The notes under the pieces were generated by a model, which did not search any database, was not told the origin of the DNA, and was given only the letters and a program-made list of their open reading frames with translations. From NCBI RefSeq assembly GCF_030814815.1, contig NZ_JAUSVR010000011.1, positions 82,933 to 146,932 of the forward strand: a stretch of 64,000 bases of DNA, in the 5' to 3' direction. Position numbers and translations under genes: made by a program. Below are positions 28,768 to 39,509 of this stretch, one piece after another. The stretch is from Ancylobacter amanitiformis (GTDB taxonomy: Bacteria; Pseudomonadota; Alphaproteobacteria; Rhizobiales; Xanthobacteraceae). Numbering within the stretch: the stretch's first letter is position 1; the number at the start of each line of letters is the position of its first letter.

Positions 28768-29202
28768 GGAGCGGCGGCCCTCGCGGCCCGTCGAGGGTCG
28801 GGGGCTCGCCGCGCCATGCAGGGCTTCCGGGCCACCCATGCCGCTGACGCAGCCTGACGCCGCAGGGACATGATCGCGGGGTCGGCGCCTGCGGTATCAT
28901 CAGGCCGTCACCATGGTGGCGGATACCCGAGAGGCTCTCGGCGCCCCGCGCGGGGGGCGGATCGGCCGGATGCAATAAGTGCCGGAAAGCGCCCGGCTTT
29001 CGCCAGGGGGCCCGGGAAGGATGGGGGCGTCTCGCTTGCCGTCGCACTCAAGCTGTGAATTCTGTATACCAGTGCCGAGGGAATGGGATCGGATGCCCTT
29101 GCCTCGGCTAGGGCGGTGCGATAAGCCTGCCGCGTGCTTTGAATATTTCGCAACTGCGATACAGCGTCGGATGACGTATGTTGACCGGGGAGGGAGCCGT
29201 CC
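28768..29202. other. 435-base gap before nuoA with three hairpins
   Basis: No supported gene lies here. Between macB and nuoA I see a run of inverted repeats: GTATC/GATAC arms at 28894-28926 enclosing CGTCACC/GGTGGCG, GAGA/TCTC at 28929-28939, and CGCCCC/GGGGCG-type arms at 28942-28959. The rest resembles low-information GC-rich DNA with several AT-richer stretches nearer nuoA (for example GTATAC near 29065). A macB terminator, a nuo leader or both may sit here. A convincing sigma-70 promoter or a known riboswitch was not found. Confidence 0.45.
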
Positions 29203-29568
29203 ATGAGCAGCTTGCTGCAGGATTATCTGCCCGTCGTCATTTTCATCGCGGTCTCGGCCGTCATCGGCCTCGCGCTCCTGGTCGCGCCGTTCCTCGTCGC
29301 CTTCAGCCGTCCCGATCCGGAGAAGATGTCGGCCTATGAATGCGGCTTCAATGCGTTCGACGACGCGCGCATGAAGTTCGACGTCCGCTTCTATCTGGTC
29401 TCGATCCTGTTCATCATCTTCGATCTCGAAGTGGCCTTCCTGTTTCCCTGGGCGATCACGTTCGGCAGTCTGGGCGATCTCGGCTTCTGGTCGATGATGG
29501 TTTTCCTCGGCGTTCTCACCGTCGGTTTTGTCTACGAGTGGAAGAAGGGAGCGCTCGAATGGGATTGA
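29203..29568 (+). CDS. nuoA: NADH-quinone oxidoreductase subunit A
   Basis: Small membrane subunit of respiratory complex I, at the junction between the hydrophilic and membrane arms. The 121-residue product has three hydrophobic helices and the conserved loop [20 protein letters not shown] with the Cys that marks quinone-site changes, then [18 protein letters not shown] 29203 follows a GGGGAGGGA site. It starts the nuo operon, ends ten bases inside the nuoB start and overlaps it. Confidence 0.97.
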   Translation: MSSLLQDYLPVVIFIAVSAVIGLALLVAPFLVAFSRPDPEKMSAYECGFNAFDDARMKFDVRFYLVSILFIIFDLEVAFLFPWAITFGSLGDLGFWSMMVFLGVLTVGFVYEWKKGALEWD

Positions 29569-30137
29569 GCGCGAATAGCCCGCTGGTCGCTCCGGCGCCA
29601 CGGGGCATCATCGACCCGAATACCGGCAAGCCGATCGGCGCCACCGACCCGTTCTTCGTGGAGGTGAATGCCGAGCTTGCCGACAAGGGTTTCCTTGTCA
29701 CGGCGACTGACGATCTCATCAACTGGGCCCGCACCGGCTCGCTGATGTGGATGACGTTCGGCCTGGCCTGCTGCGCGGTGGAGATGATGCAGGTCTCCAT
29801 GCCGCGCTATGACGTGGAGCGCTTCGGCTTCGCGCCCCGCGCCTCGCCGCGCCAGTCCGACGTGATGATCGTGGCCGGCACGCTGACCAACAAGATGGCC
29901 CCGGCGCTGCGCAAGGTCTACGACCAGATGCCGGAGCCGCGCTACGTCATCTCCATGGGCAGCTGCGCCAATGGCGGTGGCTACTATCACTACTCCTATT
30001 CGGTGGTTCGCGGCTGCGATCGCATCGTGCCGGTGGACATCTACATTCCGGGCTGCCCGCCGACCGCGGAGGCGCTGCTCTACGGGGTGTTGCTGCTGCA
30101 GAAGAAGATTCGCCGTACGGGTACGATCGAACGCTGA
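29559..30137 (+). CDS. nuoB: NADH-quinone oxidoreductase subunit B
   Basis: Carries iron-sulfur cluster N2, the last electron carrier before quinone in complex I. The 192-residue product has the ligands Cys71 and Cys72 in [10 protein letters not shown], Cys136 in [11 protein letters not shown] and Cys166 in [12 protein letters not shown]. It starts at ATG 29559 inside the last codons of nuoA (ten-base overlap). The Cys pattern and length fit alphaproteobacterial NuoB. Confidence 0.97.
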   Translation: MGLSANSPLVAPAPRGIIDPNTGKPIGATDPFFVEVNAELADKGFLVTATDDLINWARTGSLMWMTFGLACCAVEMMQVSMPRYDVERFGFAPRASPRQSDVMIVAGTLTNKMAPALRKVYDQMPEPRYVISMGSCANGGGYYHYSYSVVRGCDRIVPVDIYIPGCPPTAEALLYGVLLLQKKIRRTGTIER

Positions 30138-30173
30138 TCGCCGGTCTCAACAAGAACCGACTACGGGAAAGAC

Positions 30174-30788
30174 ATGGACGAGACGCTGAATGAGCTGGGC
30201 GCGCACGTCAAAGAGGCGCTGCCGGGGGCCATCGAGGACGTCGTTGTCGCCTTCGGCGAACTCACGCTCGTGGTGTCCGCCCCTGATGTCGTCAAGGTCC
30301 TGAGCTTCCTGCGCGACGATCCGTCCTGCAAGTTTGTCAGCTTCATCGACATTTGCGGTGTCGATTACCCCAAGCGCGACAACCGCTTCGACGTCGTCTA
30401 CCACCTGCTGTCGCCGACACTGAACGCGCGGGTCCGCATCAAGGTGGAGACCGACGAGGCGACGCCCGTGCCGTCCGCCACGCCGGTCTTCCCCGGTGCC
30501 TTGTGGTTCGAGCGGGAGGCCTACGACATGTACGGCATCCTTTTCTCCGGCCATCCTGAACTGCGCCGCCTGCTGACCGATTACGGTTTTGACGGCCATC
30601 CACTGCGCAAGGACTTCCCGACCACGGGCTTCGTGGAGGTGCGTTATGACGACGAGCGCAAGCGCGTGGTCTACGAGCCGGTGAAGCTCGCCCAGGAGTT
30701 CCGCAACTTCGACTTCCTGTCGCCGTGGGAGGGGCCCGACTATGTGCTCCCCGGGGATGAGAAGGCCAGCGCCCCCAAGGCGGGCTGA
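30174..30788 (+). CDS. nuoC: NADH-quinone oxidoreductase subunit C
   Basis: Hydrophilic connecting subunit of complex I that docks NuoD and NuoB. The 204-residue product has the family signature [20 protein letters not shown] and [17 protein letters not shown] near residues 110-150. In this window nuoC and nuoD are separate genes, as in alphaproteobacteria and mitochondria, not fused as in E. coli. It lies between nuoB and nuoD with short gaps. Confidence 0.97.
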   Translation: MDETLNELGAHVKEALPGAIEDVVVAFGELTLVVSAPDVVKVLSFLRDDPSCKFVSFIDICGVDYPKRDNRFDVVYHLLSPTLNARVRIKVETDEATPVPSATPVFPGALWFEREAYDMYGILFSGHPELRRLLTDYGFDGHPLRKDFPTTGFVEVRYDDERKRVVYEPVKLAQEFRNFDFLSPWEGPDYVLPGDEKASAPKAG

Positions 30789-30803
30789 GGTGAGGATCGA
30801 GAC

Positions 30804-32003
30804 ATGAACGCTCCTTCGAAGGTCGATCCCAACGTCCGCAACTTCCAGATCAATTTCGGCCCGCAGCACCCTGCGGCGCACGGCGTTCTGCGCCTTGTTC
30901 TGGAGCTGGACGGCGAAATCGTCGAACGCGTCGATCCTCATATCGGCCTGCTGCACCGCGGCACCGAGAAGCTGATCGAGACCAAGACCTATCTTCAGGC
31001 GGTGCCCTATTTCGACCGGCTCGACTATGTCGCGCCGATGAACCAGGAGCATGCCTTCTGCCTCGCCGTGGAGCGTCTGCTGGGCATCGAGGTGCCCCGG
31101 CGCGGCCAGCTGATCCGCGTGCTCTATTCCGAGATCGGCCGCATCCTCTCCCACATGCTCAACGTGACCACGCAGGCCATGGACTGCGGCGCGCTCACGC
31201 CGCCGCTCTGGGGCTTCGAGGAGCGCGAGAAGCTCATGGTGTTCTATGAGCGCGCGTCCGGCTCGCGCATGCACGCGGCGTATTTCCGTCCGGGCGGCGT
31301 TCATCAGGACCTTCCGGTCAAGCTGATCGAGGACATACGCGACTTCATTCCCTATTTCCTCCAGGTCTGCGACGATCTCGAGGGCCTTTTGACCGACAAC
31401 CGCATCTTCAAGCAGCGCAATGTCGATATCGGCGTCGTCAGCCTTGAGGACGCGTTCGCCTGGGGCTTCTCCGGCGTGATGGTGCGCGGCTCGGGCGCGG
31501 CATGGGACCTGCGCAAGTCGCAGCCCTATGAGTGCTATGACGAGCTGGAATTCGACATTCCGATCGGCAAGAACTGCGACAATTACGACCGCTACTGTAT
31601 CCGCATGGAGGAGATGCGGCAGTCGGCGCACATTATGCGCCAGTGCTGCGATCTGCTCCTGAAGGAAGCCGGCCCGGTCTCGGCCGTCGACAACAAGGTC
31701 GTCCCGCCCAAGCGGGGCGAGATGAAGCGCTCGATGGAAGCGCTGATCCACCATTTCAAGCTCTACACGGAAGGCTTCCATGTTCCCGCCGGCGAGGTCT
31801 ATGCCGCGGTGGAGGCGCCCAAGGGCGAGTTCGGCGTCTATCTCGTCGCCGACGGTACCAACAAGCCCTATCGCTGCAAGATCCGCGCGCCCGGCTTCGC
31901 GCATCTGCAGGCGATGGATTTCCTGTGCCGCGGCTACATGCTCGCGGACGTCTCGGCGATCCTCGGATCGCTGGACATCGTGTTCGGTGAAGTGGACCGC
32001 TGA
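30804..32003 (+). CDS. nuoD: NADH-quinone oxidoreductase subunit D
   Basis: Forms the quinone-binding chamber of complex I with NuoB. The 399-residue product shows [20 protein letters not shown] near residues 14-33, [31 protein letters not shown] and the C-terminal [18 protein letters not shown]. It starts at ATG 30804 with a GAGG-like site upstream. Length and motifs are typical. Confidence 0.97.
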   Translation: MNAPSKVDPNVRNFQINFGPQHPAAHGVLRLVLELDGEIVERVDPHIGLLHRGTEKLIETKTYLQAVPYFDRLDYVAPMNQEHAFCLAVERLLGIEVPRRGQLIRVLYSEIGRILSHMLNVTTQAMDCGALTPPLWGFEEREKLMVFYERASGSRMHAAYFRPGGVHQDLPVKLIEDIRDFIPYFLQVCDDLEGLLTDNRIFKQRNVDIGVVSLEDAFAWGFSGVMVRGSGAAWDLRKSQPYECYDELEFDIPIGKNCDNYDRYCIRMEEMRQSAHIMRQCCDLLLKEAGPVSAVDNKVVPPKRGEMKRSMEALIHHFKLYTEGFHVPAGEVYAAVEAPKGEFGVYLVADGTNKPYRCKIRAPGFAHLQAMDFLCRGYMLADVSAILGSLDIVFGEVDR

Positions 32004-32041
32004 TCCCGGCAGGGGTTGCGGTTCGATCGGAAGGGTACGGC

Positions 32042-32923
32042 ATGTCTGTCCGTAGGCTTGCGCCAAAAGAGGTCCAGCCCGAGAGCTTCGCCTTCACGGC
32101 CGAGAATCTCGCCTGGGCGCAGAGTACGATTGCGAAATACCCCGCGGGCCGTCAGGCCAGCGCGGTGATTCCGCTGCTGATGCGCGCGCAGGAACAGGCG
32201 GGCGGCTGGGTCTCCGAGCCGGCCATGCGCTATATCGGCGACATGCTCGGCATGGCGCCGATCCGCGTCTACGAGGTCGCGACCTTCTACACGCAGTTCC
32301 AGCTGCAGCCGGTCGGCACAAGGGCGCATATCCAGGTGTGCGGCACCACGCCCTGCATGCTCAAGGGCGCCGGCGACCTGATCAAGGTCTGCCAGCGGCG
32401 CATCCATGCCGACCCCTTCCACCTCTCCGAGACCGGCGAATTCTCGTGGGAAGAGGTGGAATGCGCCGGCACCTGCACCAATGCGCCGATGATCCAGGTG
32501 TTCAAGGACGTCTATGAGGATCTGACGCCGGAGGATCTGGAAAAGATCCTCGACGCCTTCGCGCGCGGCGAGACGCCGACGCCCGGCCCGCAGAACGGCC
32601 GGAAGTCTTCCGAGCCGGTCACCGGCCTGCGCGTGCTCACCTCGCCGGAACTGTATGACGGCTCGGTGGTCGGCACCGGCGCGGGTCTCGCGCTCGCCCG
32701 CGAGGCGATCGCGGCGCGTGCCAATGGCGCAACAGCGGCCGCCGCTCCGGCGCCGGCCGCGGCCGCGGCGGCGCCGCCCGCTCCTCCGAAGAGCGATCCG
32801 GCGCCGGCCAAGCCGCCCGTGGCCGAGGCCGTCAAGGCCGCCGGCAATGCCGATGCCGAGAAGCCCGCCAAGCCCGTCGCGCCGCCTCCGGGCGGCCAGG
32901 CGGCCGGCAAGACGGCGGATTGA
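32042..32923 (+). CDS. nuoE: NADH-quinone oxidoreductase subunit E, extended
   Basis: Peripheral subunit with a [2Fe-2S] cluster next to NuoF. The 293-residue product has the four cluster ligands Cys100 and Cys105 (CGTTPCML) and Cys141 and Cys145 (CAGTCTNAP). The core ends near residue 180. About 110 further residues follow, the last 65 being Ala/Pro/Lys-rich and low in complexity. Such tails on NuoE occur in Hyphomicrobiales and probably do not bear catalytic residues. It is followed after ten bases by nuoF. Confidence 0.95.
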   Translation: MSVRRLAPKEVQPESFAFTAENLAWAQSTIAKYPAGRQASAVIPLLMRAQEQAGGWVSEPAMRYIGDMLGMAPIRVYEVATFYTQFQLQPVGTRAHIQVCGTTPCMLKGAGDLIKVCQRRIHADPFHLSETGEFSWEEVECAGTCTNAPMIQVFKDVYEDLTPEDLEKILDAFARGETPTPGPQNGRKSSEPVTGLRVLTSPELYDGSVVGTGAGLALAREAIAARANGATAAAAPAPAAAAAAPPAPPKSDPAPAKPPVAEAVKAAGNADAEKPAKPVAPPPGGQAAGKTAD

Positions 32924-32933
32924 GGAGCGAACC

Positions 32934-34241
32934 ATGCTGGCCGACAAGGATCGCATCTTCACGAATATCTACGGCTATCAGGACTGGGGCCTGCAGGGCG
33001 CGCTGAAGCGCGGCTCGTGGGATGGCACCAAGACCCTGCTCGATGCCGGCCGCGACTGGATCATCGAGCACATGAAGGCCTCGGGCCTGCGTGGGCGCGG
33101 CGGCGCGGGCTTCCCGACGGGGCTGAAATGGTCCTTCATGCCCAAGCAGTCGGACGGTCGCCCGCATTATCTCGTCGTCAATGCCGATGAATCCGAGCCC
33201 GGCACCTGCAAGGACCGCGAGATCCTGCGCCACGACCCGCATCATCTGGTCGAGGGCTGCCTCATTGCCGGCTTCGCCATGGGCGCGCATGCCGCCTATA
33301 TCTATGTGCGTGGCGAGTTCATCCAGGAGCGCGAGCGCCTGCAGGCGGCGGTCGACCAGGCCTATGAGGCGCGCCTCATCGGCAAGAACAACGTGCATGG
33401 CTGGGATTTCGACGTCGTCGTCCACCATGGCGCCGGCGCCTATATCTGCGGCGAGGAAACCGCGCTGCTGGAGAGTCTGGAGGGCAAGAAGGGCCAGCCG
33501 CGCCTCAAGCCGCCATTCCCGGCCAATGTCGGCCTCTATGGCTGCCCGACCACGGTCAACAATGTCGAATCCATCGCGGTGGCGCCGACCATCCTGCGCC
33601 GTGGCGCGGCATGGTTCTCCGGCATCGGGCGGGCGAACAATGTCGGCACGAAGCTTTATGGCATCTCCGGCCATGTGAACACGCCCTGCATCGTCGAAGA
33701 GGCGATGGGCATCCCGTTCAAGGAGCTGATCGAGAAGCATGGCGGCGGCGTGCGCGGTGGCTGGGACAACCTGCTGGCGATCATTCCCGGGGGCGCTTCC
33801 TGCCCGGTGATCCCGGCCGACCAGTGCATGGACCTGATCATGGATTTCGACGGCTGCCGCGCCGTGAAATCGTCGTTCGGCACCGCCGGCGTGCTGGTCA
33901 TGGACAAATCGACCGACATCATCCGGGCGATCGCCCGCATCTCCTATTTCTTCCGGCACGAGAGCTGCGGCCAGTGCACGCCCTGCCGTGAGGGCACGGG
34001 CTGGATGTGGCGGGTGATGGACCGCATGGTGGCCGGCCGCGCGCAGAAGCGCGAGATCGACCTGCTCCTTCAGGTCACCACCCAGATCGAGGGTCACACG
34101 ATCTGCGCGCTCGGCGACGCGGCGGCATGGCCGGTGCAGGGGCTGATCCGGCATTTCCGGCCCGAGATCGAGAAGCGGATCGACCAGTATTCGGCGAACC
34201 CGCATTCCGATCCCGTCCCCGTTCCGGTCGCGGCGGAGTGA
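32934..34241 (+). CDS. nuoF: NADH-quinone oxidoreductase subunit F
   Basis: Binds NADH and FMN and carries a [4Fe-4S] cluster at the tip of complex I. The 435-residue product has [16 protein letters not shown] (FMN loop), [19 protein letters not shown] (NADH site) and the cluster ligands Cys345, Cys348, Cys351 in [14 protein letters not shown] with Cys391 in [14 protein letters not shown] 32934 has a GAGGAG site; the longer open frame upstream overlaps nuoE. A pentapeptide-repeat gene follows after five bases. Confidence 0.97.
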   Translation: MLADKDRIFTNIYGYQDWGLQGALKRGSWDGTKTLLDAGRDWIIEHMKASGLRGRGGAGFPTGLKWSFMPKQSDGRPHYLVVNADESEPGTCKDREILRHDPHHLVEGCLIAGFAMGAHAAYIYVRGEFIQERERLQAAVDQAYEARLIGKNNVHGWDFDVVVHHGAGAYICGEETALLESLEGKKGQPRLKPPFPANVGLYGCPTTVNNVESIAVAPTILRRGAAWFSGIGRANNVGTKLYGISGHVNTPCIVEEAMGIPFKELIEKHGGGVRGGWDNLLAIIPGGASCPVIPADQCMDLIMDFDGCRAVKSSFGTAGVLVMDKSTDIIRAIARISYFFRHESCGQCTPCREGTGWMWRVMDRMVAGRAQKREIDLLLQVTTQIEGHTICALGDAAAWPVQGLIRHFRPEIEKRIDQYSANPHSDPVPVPVAAE

Positions 34242-34246
34242 GGGCG

Positions 34247-34552
34247 ATGGATCTTCACAAGGTCGTTGAACTCCTCGACGCAAACGACGCCAATCTCGCG
34301 GGATCGACCTTCGTGAACGTCAATCTGGCGGGCGCGCGTTTTGACGATGTGAACATGTCGGGCTGGGCGGTGACGAACGTCAATTTCTCCGGCCTCACGC
34401 TGGAGCGCGCCAACATGTCGGGCGGGCGCATCACGCGTGCCGACCTGATCGGCGTCTCGATCACGGAATGCCGGCTCGACGGCATGCGGATCGATGGAAT
34501 TCTCGTGACCGATATGCTGGCGGCATATCGCGCAGCGCATGAGGCGAACTGA
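34247..34552 (+). CDS. Pentapeptide-repeat protein within the nuo operon
   Basis: A 101-residue protein of unknown function. From about residue 13 to 85 it consists of tandem five-residue repeats of the A(N/D)LxX type ([35 protein letters not shown]), expected to make a short right-handed beta-helix. There is no signal peptide or membrane helix. It begins five bases after nuoF with a GGGCG-like leader and its last base is shared with the nuoG start, so it is almost surely co-translated with complex I genes. Pentapeptide proteins have varied roles, such as DNA mimicry and scaffolding. A role in complex I assembly or stability is a guess from position. Confidence 0.85.
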   Translation: MDLHKVVELLDANDANLAGSTFVNVNLAGARFDDVNMSGWAVTNVNFSGLTLERANMSGGRITRADLIGVSITECRLDGMRIDGILVTDMLAAYRAAHEAN

Positions 34553-36630
34553 TGGCCAAGATCATCGTTGACGACATCGAGGTCGAGGTTCCCCCGGAAT
34601 ACACGCTGTTGCAGGCGTGCGAGGCGGCGGGCGCGGAAATCCCGCGCTTCTGCTTTCATGAGCGGCTGTCGATCGCCGGCAATTGCCGCATGTGCCTCGT
34701 TGAGGTGAAGGGCGGCCCGCCCAAGCCGCAGGCGAGCTGCGCCATGAATGTGCGCGACCTGCGCCCCGGCCCCAATGGCGAGCCGCCCGTCGTGCTCACC
34801 AAGAGCCCGATGGTGAAGAAGGCGCGCGAAGGGGTGATGGAGTTCCTGCTCATCAACCACCCGCTGGATTGCCCGATCTGCGACCAGGGCGGCGAGTGCG
34901 ACCTGCAGGATCAGGCCATGGCCTATGGCGTGGATACCTCCCGCTACGCCGAGAACAAGCGCGCGGTCGAGGACAAGTATATCGGCCCGCTGATCAAGAC
35001 CTCCATGACGCGGTGCATCCAGTGCACCCGCTGCGTGCGCTTCACCACCGAGGTGGCGGGTGTGTCCGAGCTGGGCGCCATCGGGCGCGGCGAGGACATG
35101 GAAATCACCACCTATCTCGAGGCGGCCATGTCGTCCGAGCTGCAGGGCAATGTCGCCGACCTCTGCCCGGTCGGCGCGCTGACCCAGCGCCCCTATGAGT
35201 TCCATGCCCGTCCGTGGGAACTGGTGAAGACCGAATCCGTCGACGTGATGGACGCGGTCGGCTCCAATATCCGCGTCGATACGCGCGGCCGCGAAGTGAT
35301 GCGCGTGCTCCCGCGCCTCAATGAACAGGTCAACGAGGAGTGGATTTCGGACAAGACCCGGTACATCTGGGACGGTCTGAAGACCCAGCGGCTCGATCGC
35401 CCCTATGTGCGCGTCGGTGGTCGGCTCCGGCAGGCGAGCTGGCCCGAGGCCTTCGCGGCCATCGCCGCCCGGGTGACGGGCGTGCCCGGCAACCGTATCG
35501 GCGGGCTGGTCGGTGATCTCGCCTCGGTTGAGGAAGCCTTCGCGCTCAAGACGCTGCTCACCGCGCTCGGCTCGGCCAATATCGACTGCCGGCAGGATGG
35601 GGTGAAGCTGGACCCCGCGCTCGGCCGCGCGACCTATGTGTTCAACGCGACCATCGCCGGCATCGAGCAGGCGGACGCGCTGCTGATCATCGGCTCCAAC
35701 CCGCGCCTTGAGGCGAGCGTGCTGAACGCGCGCATCCGCAAGCGCTGGCTGGCCGGCAATTTCCCCATCGGGCTGATCGGCGAGCATGTCGACCTGACCT
35801 ATCCCTATGAGTATCTCGGCGCCGGTTCGGACACGCTGCTGGATCTGGTCGGCGACGGCACCTTTGCCACGACGCTGAAGAACGCCCAGCGTCCGCTCAT
35901 CCTCATCGGGCAGGGCGCGCTGGCGCGGCCGGACGGCGCGGCGATCCTGGCGCTGGCGGCGCGGCTCGCGGTATCGGTCGGCGCGGTCAAGGACGGGTGG
36001 AACGGCTTCTCCGTGCTGCACACCGCAGCGTCGCGGGTCGGCGCGCTGGATATCGGCGCGGTGCCGGGCGAGGGCGGTCTCGACGCGGTGGCGCTGACCA
36101 ATCCGGGCGGTGCGGACGTGATCTTCGCGCTCGGTGCGGATGAGATCGACATCGCTCCCGGTGCCTTCGTGGTCTATCTCGGCACGCATGGCGATCGCGG
36201 CGCCCACCGCGCCGACGTCATCCTGCCGGGCGCGGCCTATACCGAAAAGTCCGGCACCTATGTGAACACGGAAGGCCGGGTGCAGATCACCAACCGCGCC
36301 GGCTTCCCGCCGGGTGAGGCGCGCGAGGACTGGGCGGTGCTGCGCGCGCTGTCCGATGTGCTCGGCAAGCGCCTGCCGTTCGACACGCTCGGCCAGCTGC
36401 GCGCCGCGCTCTATGCCGTCCACCCGCATCTCGCCCGCCTCGACCATGTCGAGCCGGCCGATGCGGCTTCCATCCTTGCCCTGGCCGGGATGGGCGGCTC
36501 GCCGGAGCGCGCGCCGTTCCGCGCCGCGGTGGCCGATTTCTACCTGACCAATCCGATTACGCGCGCATCCGCCGTGATGGCTGAATGCTCCGCGCTCGCC
36601 CGCGCCCGTCTTCAGGCCGCGGCTGAGTGA
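34552..36630 (+). CDS. nuoG: NADH-quinone oxidoreductase subunit G
   Basis: Largest hydrophilic subunit of complex I, with three clusters relaying electrons. The 692-residue product has an N-terminal ferredoxin domain with Cys ligands in [25 protein letters not shown] and further [15 protein letters not shown], and [10 protein letters not shown], followed by the molybdopterin-like domain. The start ATG shares one base with the stop of the pentapeptide gene. Length and cluster motifs match NuoG of alphaproteobacteria. Confidence 0.96.
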   Translation: MAKIIVDDIEVEVPPEYTLLQACEAAGAEIPRFCFHERLSIAGNCRMCLVEVKGGPPKPQASCAMNVRDLRPGPNGEPPVVLTKSPMVKKAREGVMEFLLINHPLDCPICDQGGECDLQDQAMAYGVDTSRYAENKRAVEDKYIGPLIKTSMTRCIQCTRCVRFTTEVAGVSELGAIGRGEDMEITTYLEAAMSSELQGNVADLCPVGALTQRPYEFHARPWELVKTESVDVMDAVGSNIRVDTRGREVMRVLPRLNEQVNEEWISDKTRYIWDGLKTQRLDRPYVRVGGRLRQASWPEAFAAIAARVTGVPGNRIGGLVGDLASVEEAFALKTLLTALGSANIDCRQDGVKLDPALGRATYVFNATIAGIEQADALLIIGSNPRLEASVLNARIRKRWLAGNFPIGLIGEHVDLTYPYEYLGAGSDTLLDLVGDGTFATTLKNAQRPLILIGQGALARPDGAAILALAARLAVSVGAVKDGWNGFSVLHTAASRVGALDIGAVPGEGGLDAVALTNPGGADVIFALGADEIDIAPGAFVVYLGTHGDRGAHRADVILPGAAYTEKSGTYVNTEGRVQITNRAGFPPGEAREDWAVLRALSDVLGKRLPFDTLGQLRAALYAVHPHLARLDHVEPADAASILALAGMGGSPERAPFRAAVADFYLTNPITRASAVMAECSALARARLQAAAE

Positions 36631-36643
36631 GGGGAGGGAGAGC

Positions 36644-37681
36644 ATGACCGAAACCAGCTGGCTCGATACGCTCATTCAGGTCCTCATCATCCTTGCCCAG
36701 AGCCTCGGGCTGCTGGTCGGGCTGCTGATCGTCATCGCCTATGTACTGCTGGCCGACCGCAAGGTCTGGGCGGCGGTGCAGCTGCGCCGCGGCCCCAACG
36801 TGGTGGGCCCGTTCGGCCTGCTGCAATCCTTCGCCGACCTGCTCAAGTTCGTGCTGAAGGAGCCGGTCATTCCGGACGGCTCGAACAAGGGCCTGTTCAT
36901 CCTGGCGCCTTTCCTCACCTGCCTTCTGGCGCTCTCCGCCTGGGCGGTGGTGCCGCTCGACGCGGGCTGGGTGATCGCCGACATCAATGTCGGCGTGCTC
37001 TACATCTTCGCCATCTCGTCGCTCGGCATCTACGGCGTCATCATGGCCGGCTGGGCGTCCAACTCGAAATACCCGTTCCTGTCGGCGCTGCGCGCGGCGG
37101 CGCAGATGGTGTCCTACGAAGTCTCCATCGGCTTCGTCATCGTCACCGTGCTGATGTGCGCCGGCTCGCTGAACCTCTCCGCCATCGTCGAGGCGCAGGA
37201 CAGCCAGTGGGGCATGCTCGGCTGGTACTGGCTGCCGCTCTTCCCGATGTTCGTGATCTTCTTCATCTCGGCGCTGGCCGAGACGAACCGCCCGCCCTTC
37301 GATCTGGGCGAAGCGGAATCCGAGCTGGTGGCCGGCTTCATGGTGGAATACGGCTCCACCCCGTATCTGCTGTTCATGCTCGGCGAATACGTGGCGATCA
37401 TGACCATGTGCGCGCTGACCGCCATCATGTTCATGGGCGGCTGGCTGTCGCCGATCCCCTTCGCGCCCTTCACCTGGGTGCCCGGCATCATCTGGTTCCT
37501 GCTCAAGGTCCTTTTGGTGTTCTTCATGTTCGCCATGGCGAAGGCGATCGTTCCGCGCTACCGCTACGACCAGCTGATGCGGCTGGGCTGGAAGGTGTTC
37601 CTGCCGATCTCGCTGTTCATGGTCGTGCTGGTGGCGAGCGTGCTGCACTTCACCGGGCTGGCGCCGGGGGCGGGGGGCTGA
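36644..37681 (+). CDS. nuoH: NADH-quinone oxidoreductase subunit H
   Basis: Membrane subunit that forms the entrance to the quinone cavity. The 345-residue product shows the conserved [22 protein letters not shown] near residues 31-52 (the quinone loop) and [21 protein letters not shown] near 208-228. Eight hydrophobic helices can be traced. It is followed after one base by a small uncharacterised membrane gene before nuoI. Confidence 0.96.
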   Translation: MTETSWLDTLIQVLIILAQSLGLLVGLLIVIAYVLLADRKVWAAVQLRRGPNVVGPFGLLQSFADLLKFVLKEPVIPDGSNKGLFILAPFLTCLLALSAWAVVPLDAGWVIADINVGVLYIFAISSLGIYGVIMAGWASNSKYPFLSALRAAAQMVSYEVSIGFVIVTVLMCAGSLNLSAIVEAQDSQWGMLGWYWLPLFPMFVIFFISALAETNRPPFDLGEAESELVAGFMVEYGSTPYLLFMLGEYVAIMTMCALTAIMFMGGWLSPIPFAPFTWVPGIIWFLLKVLLVFFMFAMAKAIVPRYRYDQLMRLGWKVFLPISLFMVVLVASVLHFTGLAPGAGG

Positions 37682-37682
37682 C

Positions 37683-37946
37683 ATGGGCGATGGCGCTCTC
37701 ACCGGCCTGTTCGAGGTCTCCGCCATCGCCTGGACCGGCGCTCTGTTCGGTCTGGTGATCGGCGCCCTCGAATGGTTGTTCCTGCCGCGGCTGATGGAGA
37801 CATCGATCCGCGGCTCCCGCGAGGCCCGCAAGCTGAACCGCGATCAGCTCGAGGGCGTGATTTCCTGGTGGAAGACGACGATCCGCGTCTTCGCCGTCTC
37901 GATGCCGCTGCTGGGCTTTGGGCTCGCCGCGGCCATGGCCGATTGA
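37683..37946 (+). CDS. Small two-helix membrane protein inside the nuo operon
   Basis: An 87-residue protein I do not recognise. Two hydrophobic segments, about residues 15-33 ([19 protein letters not shown]) and 66-84, flank a polar middle with [17 protein letters not shown]. It starts one base after the nuoH stop and ends ten bases before nuoI, so it is in the operon. It has no Cys ligand or cofactor motif. It could be an accessory or assembly protein of complex I, like the supernumerary subunits of mitochondria; this is inference only. Confidence 0.75.
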   Translation: MGDGALTGLFEVSAIAWTGALFGLVIGALEWLFLPRLMETSIRGSREARKLNRDQLEGVISWWKTTIRVFAVSMPLLGFGLAAAMAD

Positions 37947-37956
37947 GGAGAGCGTC

Positions 37957-38445
37957 ATGAGATTGGACCTGGCCGCCCGCCAGCTGCTGCTCACCGAGTT
38001 CGTCTCGGCGTTCTTCCTGGCGATGCGTTATTTCTTCAAGCCGAAGGCGACGCTGAACTACCCGTTCGAGAAGGGACCGGTCAGCCCTCGCTTCCGTGGC
38101 GAGCATGCGCTGCGCCGCTATCCGAACGGGGAAGAGCGCTGCATCGCCTGCAAGCTGTGCGAGGCGATCTGCCCGGCGCAGGCCATCACCATCGAGGCCG
38201 GCCCGCGCCGCAATGACGGCACGCGCCGCACCACCCGTTACGACATCGACATGGTGAAGTGCATCTATTGCGGCTTCTGTCAGGAAGCCTGCCCGGTCGA
38301 TGCCATCGTCGAGGGACCGAACTTCGAGTTCGCCACCGAGACGCGCGAGGAACTCTACTACGACAAGGCCAAGCTGCTCGCGAACGGCGATCGTTGGGAG
38401 CGCGAGATGGCGCGCAACATCGGGCTGGACGCGCCTTACCGCTGA
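37957..38445 (+). CDS. nuoI: NADH-quinone oxidoreductase subunit I
   Basis: Carries two [4Fe-4S] clusters between NuoG and NuoB. The 162-residue product has two ferredoxin motifs: Cys62, 65, 68, 72 ([12 protein letters not shown]) and Cys102, 105, 108, 112 ([12 protein letters not shown]). ATG 37957 is used because the conserved protein starts MRLDLAARQ and a GAGGAG site lies just before. A 133-base gap to nuoJ (38446-38578) has no gene I can support. Confidence 0.97.
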   Translation: MRLDLAARQLLLTEFVSAFFLAMRYFFKPKATLNYPFEKGPVSPRFRGEHALRRYPNGEERCIACKLCEAICPAQAITIEAGPRRNDGTRRTTRYDIDMVKCIYCGFCQEACPVDAIVEGPNFEFATETREELYYDKAKLLANGDRWEREMARNIGLDAPYR

Positions 38446-38578
38446 GCGTGCGCGCTACGAATGACTGGATGACGGACGTGAACACCTTAACGATACAAGC
38501 CGCAAAGGCCCCGGACGCCGCGTTGGCGGGGATGTCGTGCGCGGGGACCACTGCGAGGATCACTTGGGGGTGTCGGGC

Positions 38579-39187
38579 ATGAGCCTCGCCGCGCTGTTCT
38601 TCTATCTCTTCGCCGGGGTGGCTGTCGCCTCGGCCTTCATGGTCATCGCGTCGCGGAACCCCGTGCACTCGGTGCTGTTCCTCATCCTCACCTTCGTCAA
38701 CGCCTCGGGCCTCTTCATCCTGATCGGCGCCGAATATCTCGCGATGCTGCTGGTTGTCGTCTATGTCGGCGCGGTCGCGGTGCTGTTCCTGTTCGTGGTG
38801 ATGATGCTTGACGTCGATTTCGTCGAGCTGCGCCAGGGCTTCCTGCAATATCTGCCGGTCGGCGCGCTGGTCGGCCTGGTCTTTCTCGCCGAACTGGTGC
38901 TGGTGCTGGGCTCCTGGACCTTCGGTACCGGCGTCACCGGAGCGGTCGCGTCGACGGCGGCGCCCGGCGTGTCCAACGCCGTGCAGATTGGCCGCGTGCT
39001 CTACACCGATTACATCTACTTCTTCCAGGCGGCCGGCTTCATTCTGCTGGTCGCCATGATCGGCGCCATCGTGCTGACCCTCCGCCATAAGGAGAATGTC
39101 AAGCGCCAGAGCATCCCGGTCCAGAATGCGCGTAGCAAGGCGACGGCGATCGACGTCGTCAAGGTGCCTTCCGGCAAGGGGCTGTGA
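38579..39187 (+). CDS. nuoJ: NADH-quinone oxidoreductase subunit J
   Basis: Membrane subunit of complex I. The 202-residue product has five hydrophobic helices and the conserved SRNPVHSVLFLILTFVNASG and YVGAVAVLFLFVVMML near residues 23-85. ATG 38579 gives the usual MSLAALFFYLF start; an upstream extension to 38537 is less likely. It is followed by nuoK after three bases. Confidence 0.96.
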   Translation: MSLAALFFYLFAGVAVASAFMVIASRNPVHSVLFLILTFVNASGLFILIGAEYLAMLLVVVYVGAVAVLFLFVVMMLDVDFVELRQGFLQYLPVGALVGLVFLAELVLVLGSWTFGTGVTGAVASTAAPGVSNAVQIGRVLYTDYIYFFQAAGFILLVAMIGAIVLTLRHKENVKRQSIPVQNARSKATAIDVVKVPSGKGL

Positions 39188-39190
39188 GCG

Positions 39191-39499
39191 ATGGCGATCG
39201 GACTTCCCCACTATCTCACCGTCGCGGCGATCCTGTTCACGCTGGGCACGCTCGGCATCTTCCTTAACCGGAAGAACGTGATCGTCATCCTGATGTCGGT
39301 CGAGCTGATCCTGCTGGCGGTGAACATCAACTTCGTCGCCTTCTCGGTGTTCCTCGGCAACATTACCGGCCAGATCTTCGCGCTGTTCGTGCTGACGGTG
39401 GCCGCCGCCGAGGCCGCGATCGGCCTTGCCATCCTCGTGGTGTTCTACCGCAACCGCGGTTCGATCGCTGTCGAGGACATCAACGCGATGAAGGGCTGA
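39191..39499 (+). CDS. nuoK: NADH-quinone oxidoreductase subunit K
   Basis: Small three-helix membrane subunit resembling MrpC antiporters. The 102-residue product has the conserved Glu residues in [15 protein letters not shown] and [20 protein letters not shown]. It is closely coupled to nuoJ and nuoL by short gaps. Confidence 0.97.
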   Translation: MAIGLPHYLTVAAILFTLGTLGIFLNRKNVIVILMSVELILLAVNINFVAFSVFLGNITGQIFALFVLTVAAAEAAIGLAILVVFYRNRGSIAVEDINAMKG

Positions 39500-39509
39500 G
39501 GGAGCCAGC

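Noticed and set aside
28768..29202. Riboswitch or SRP RNA before nuoA
   Set aside because: I looked for cobalamin, SRP and similar signatures and found no conserved core.
38259..38582. Small gene between nuoI and nuoJ
   Set aside because: Most of the frame overlaps nuoI and the free part has no ribosome site or recognisable product.
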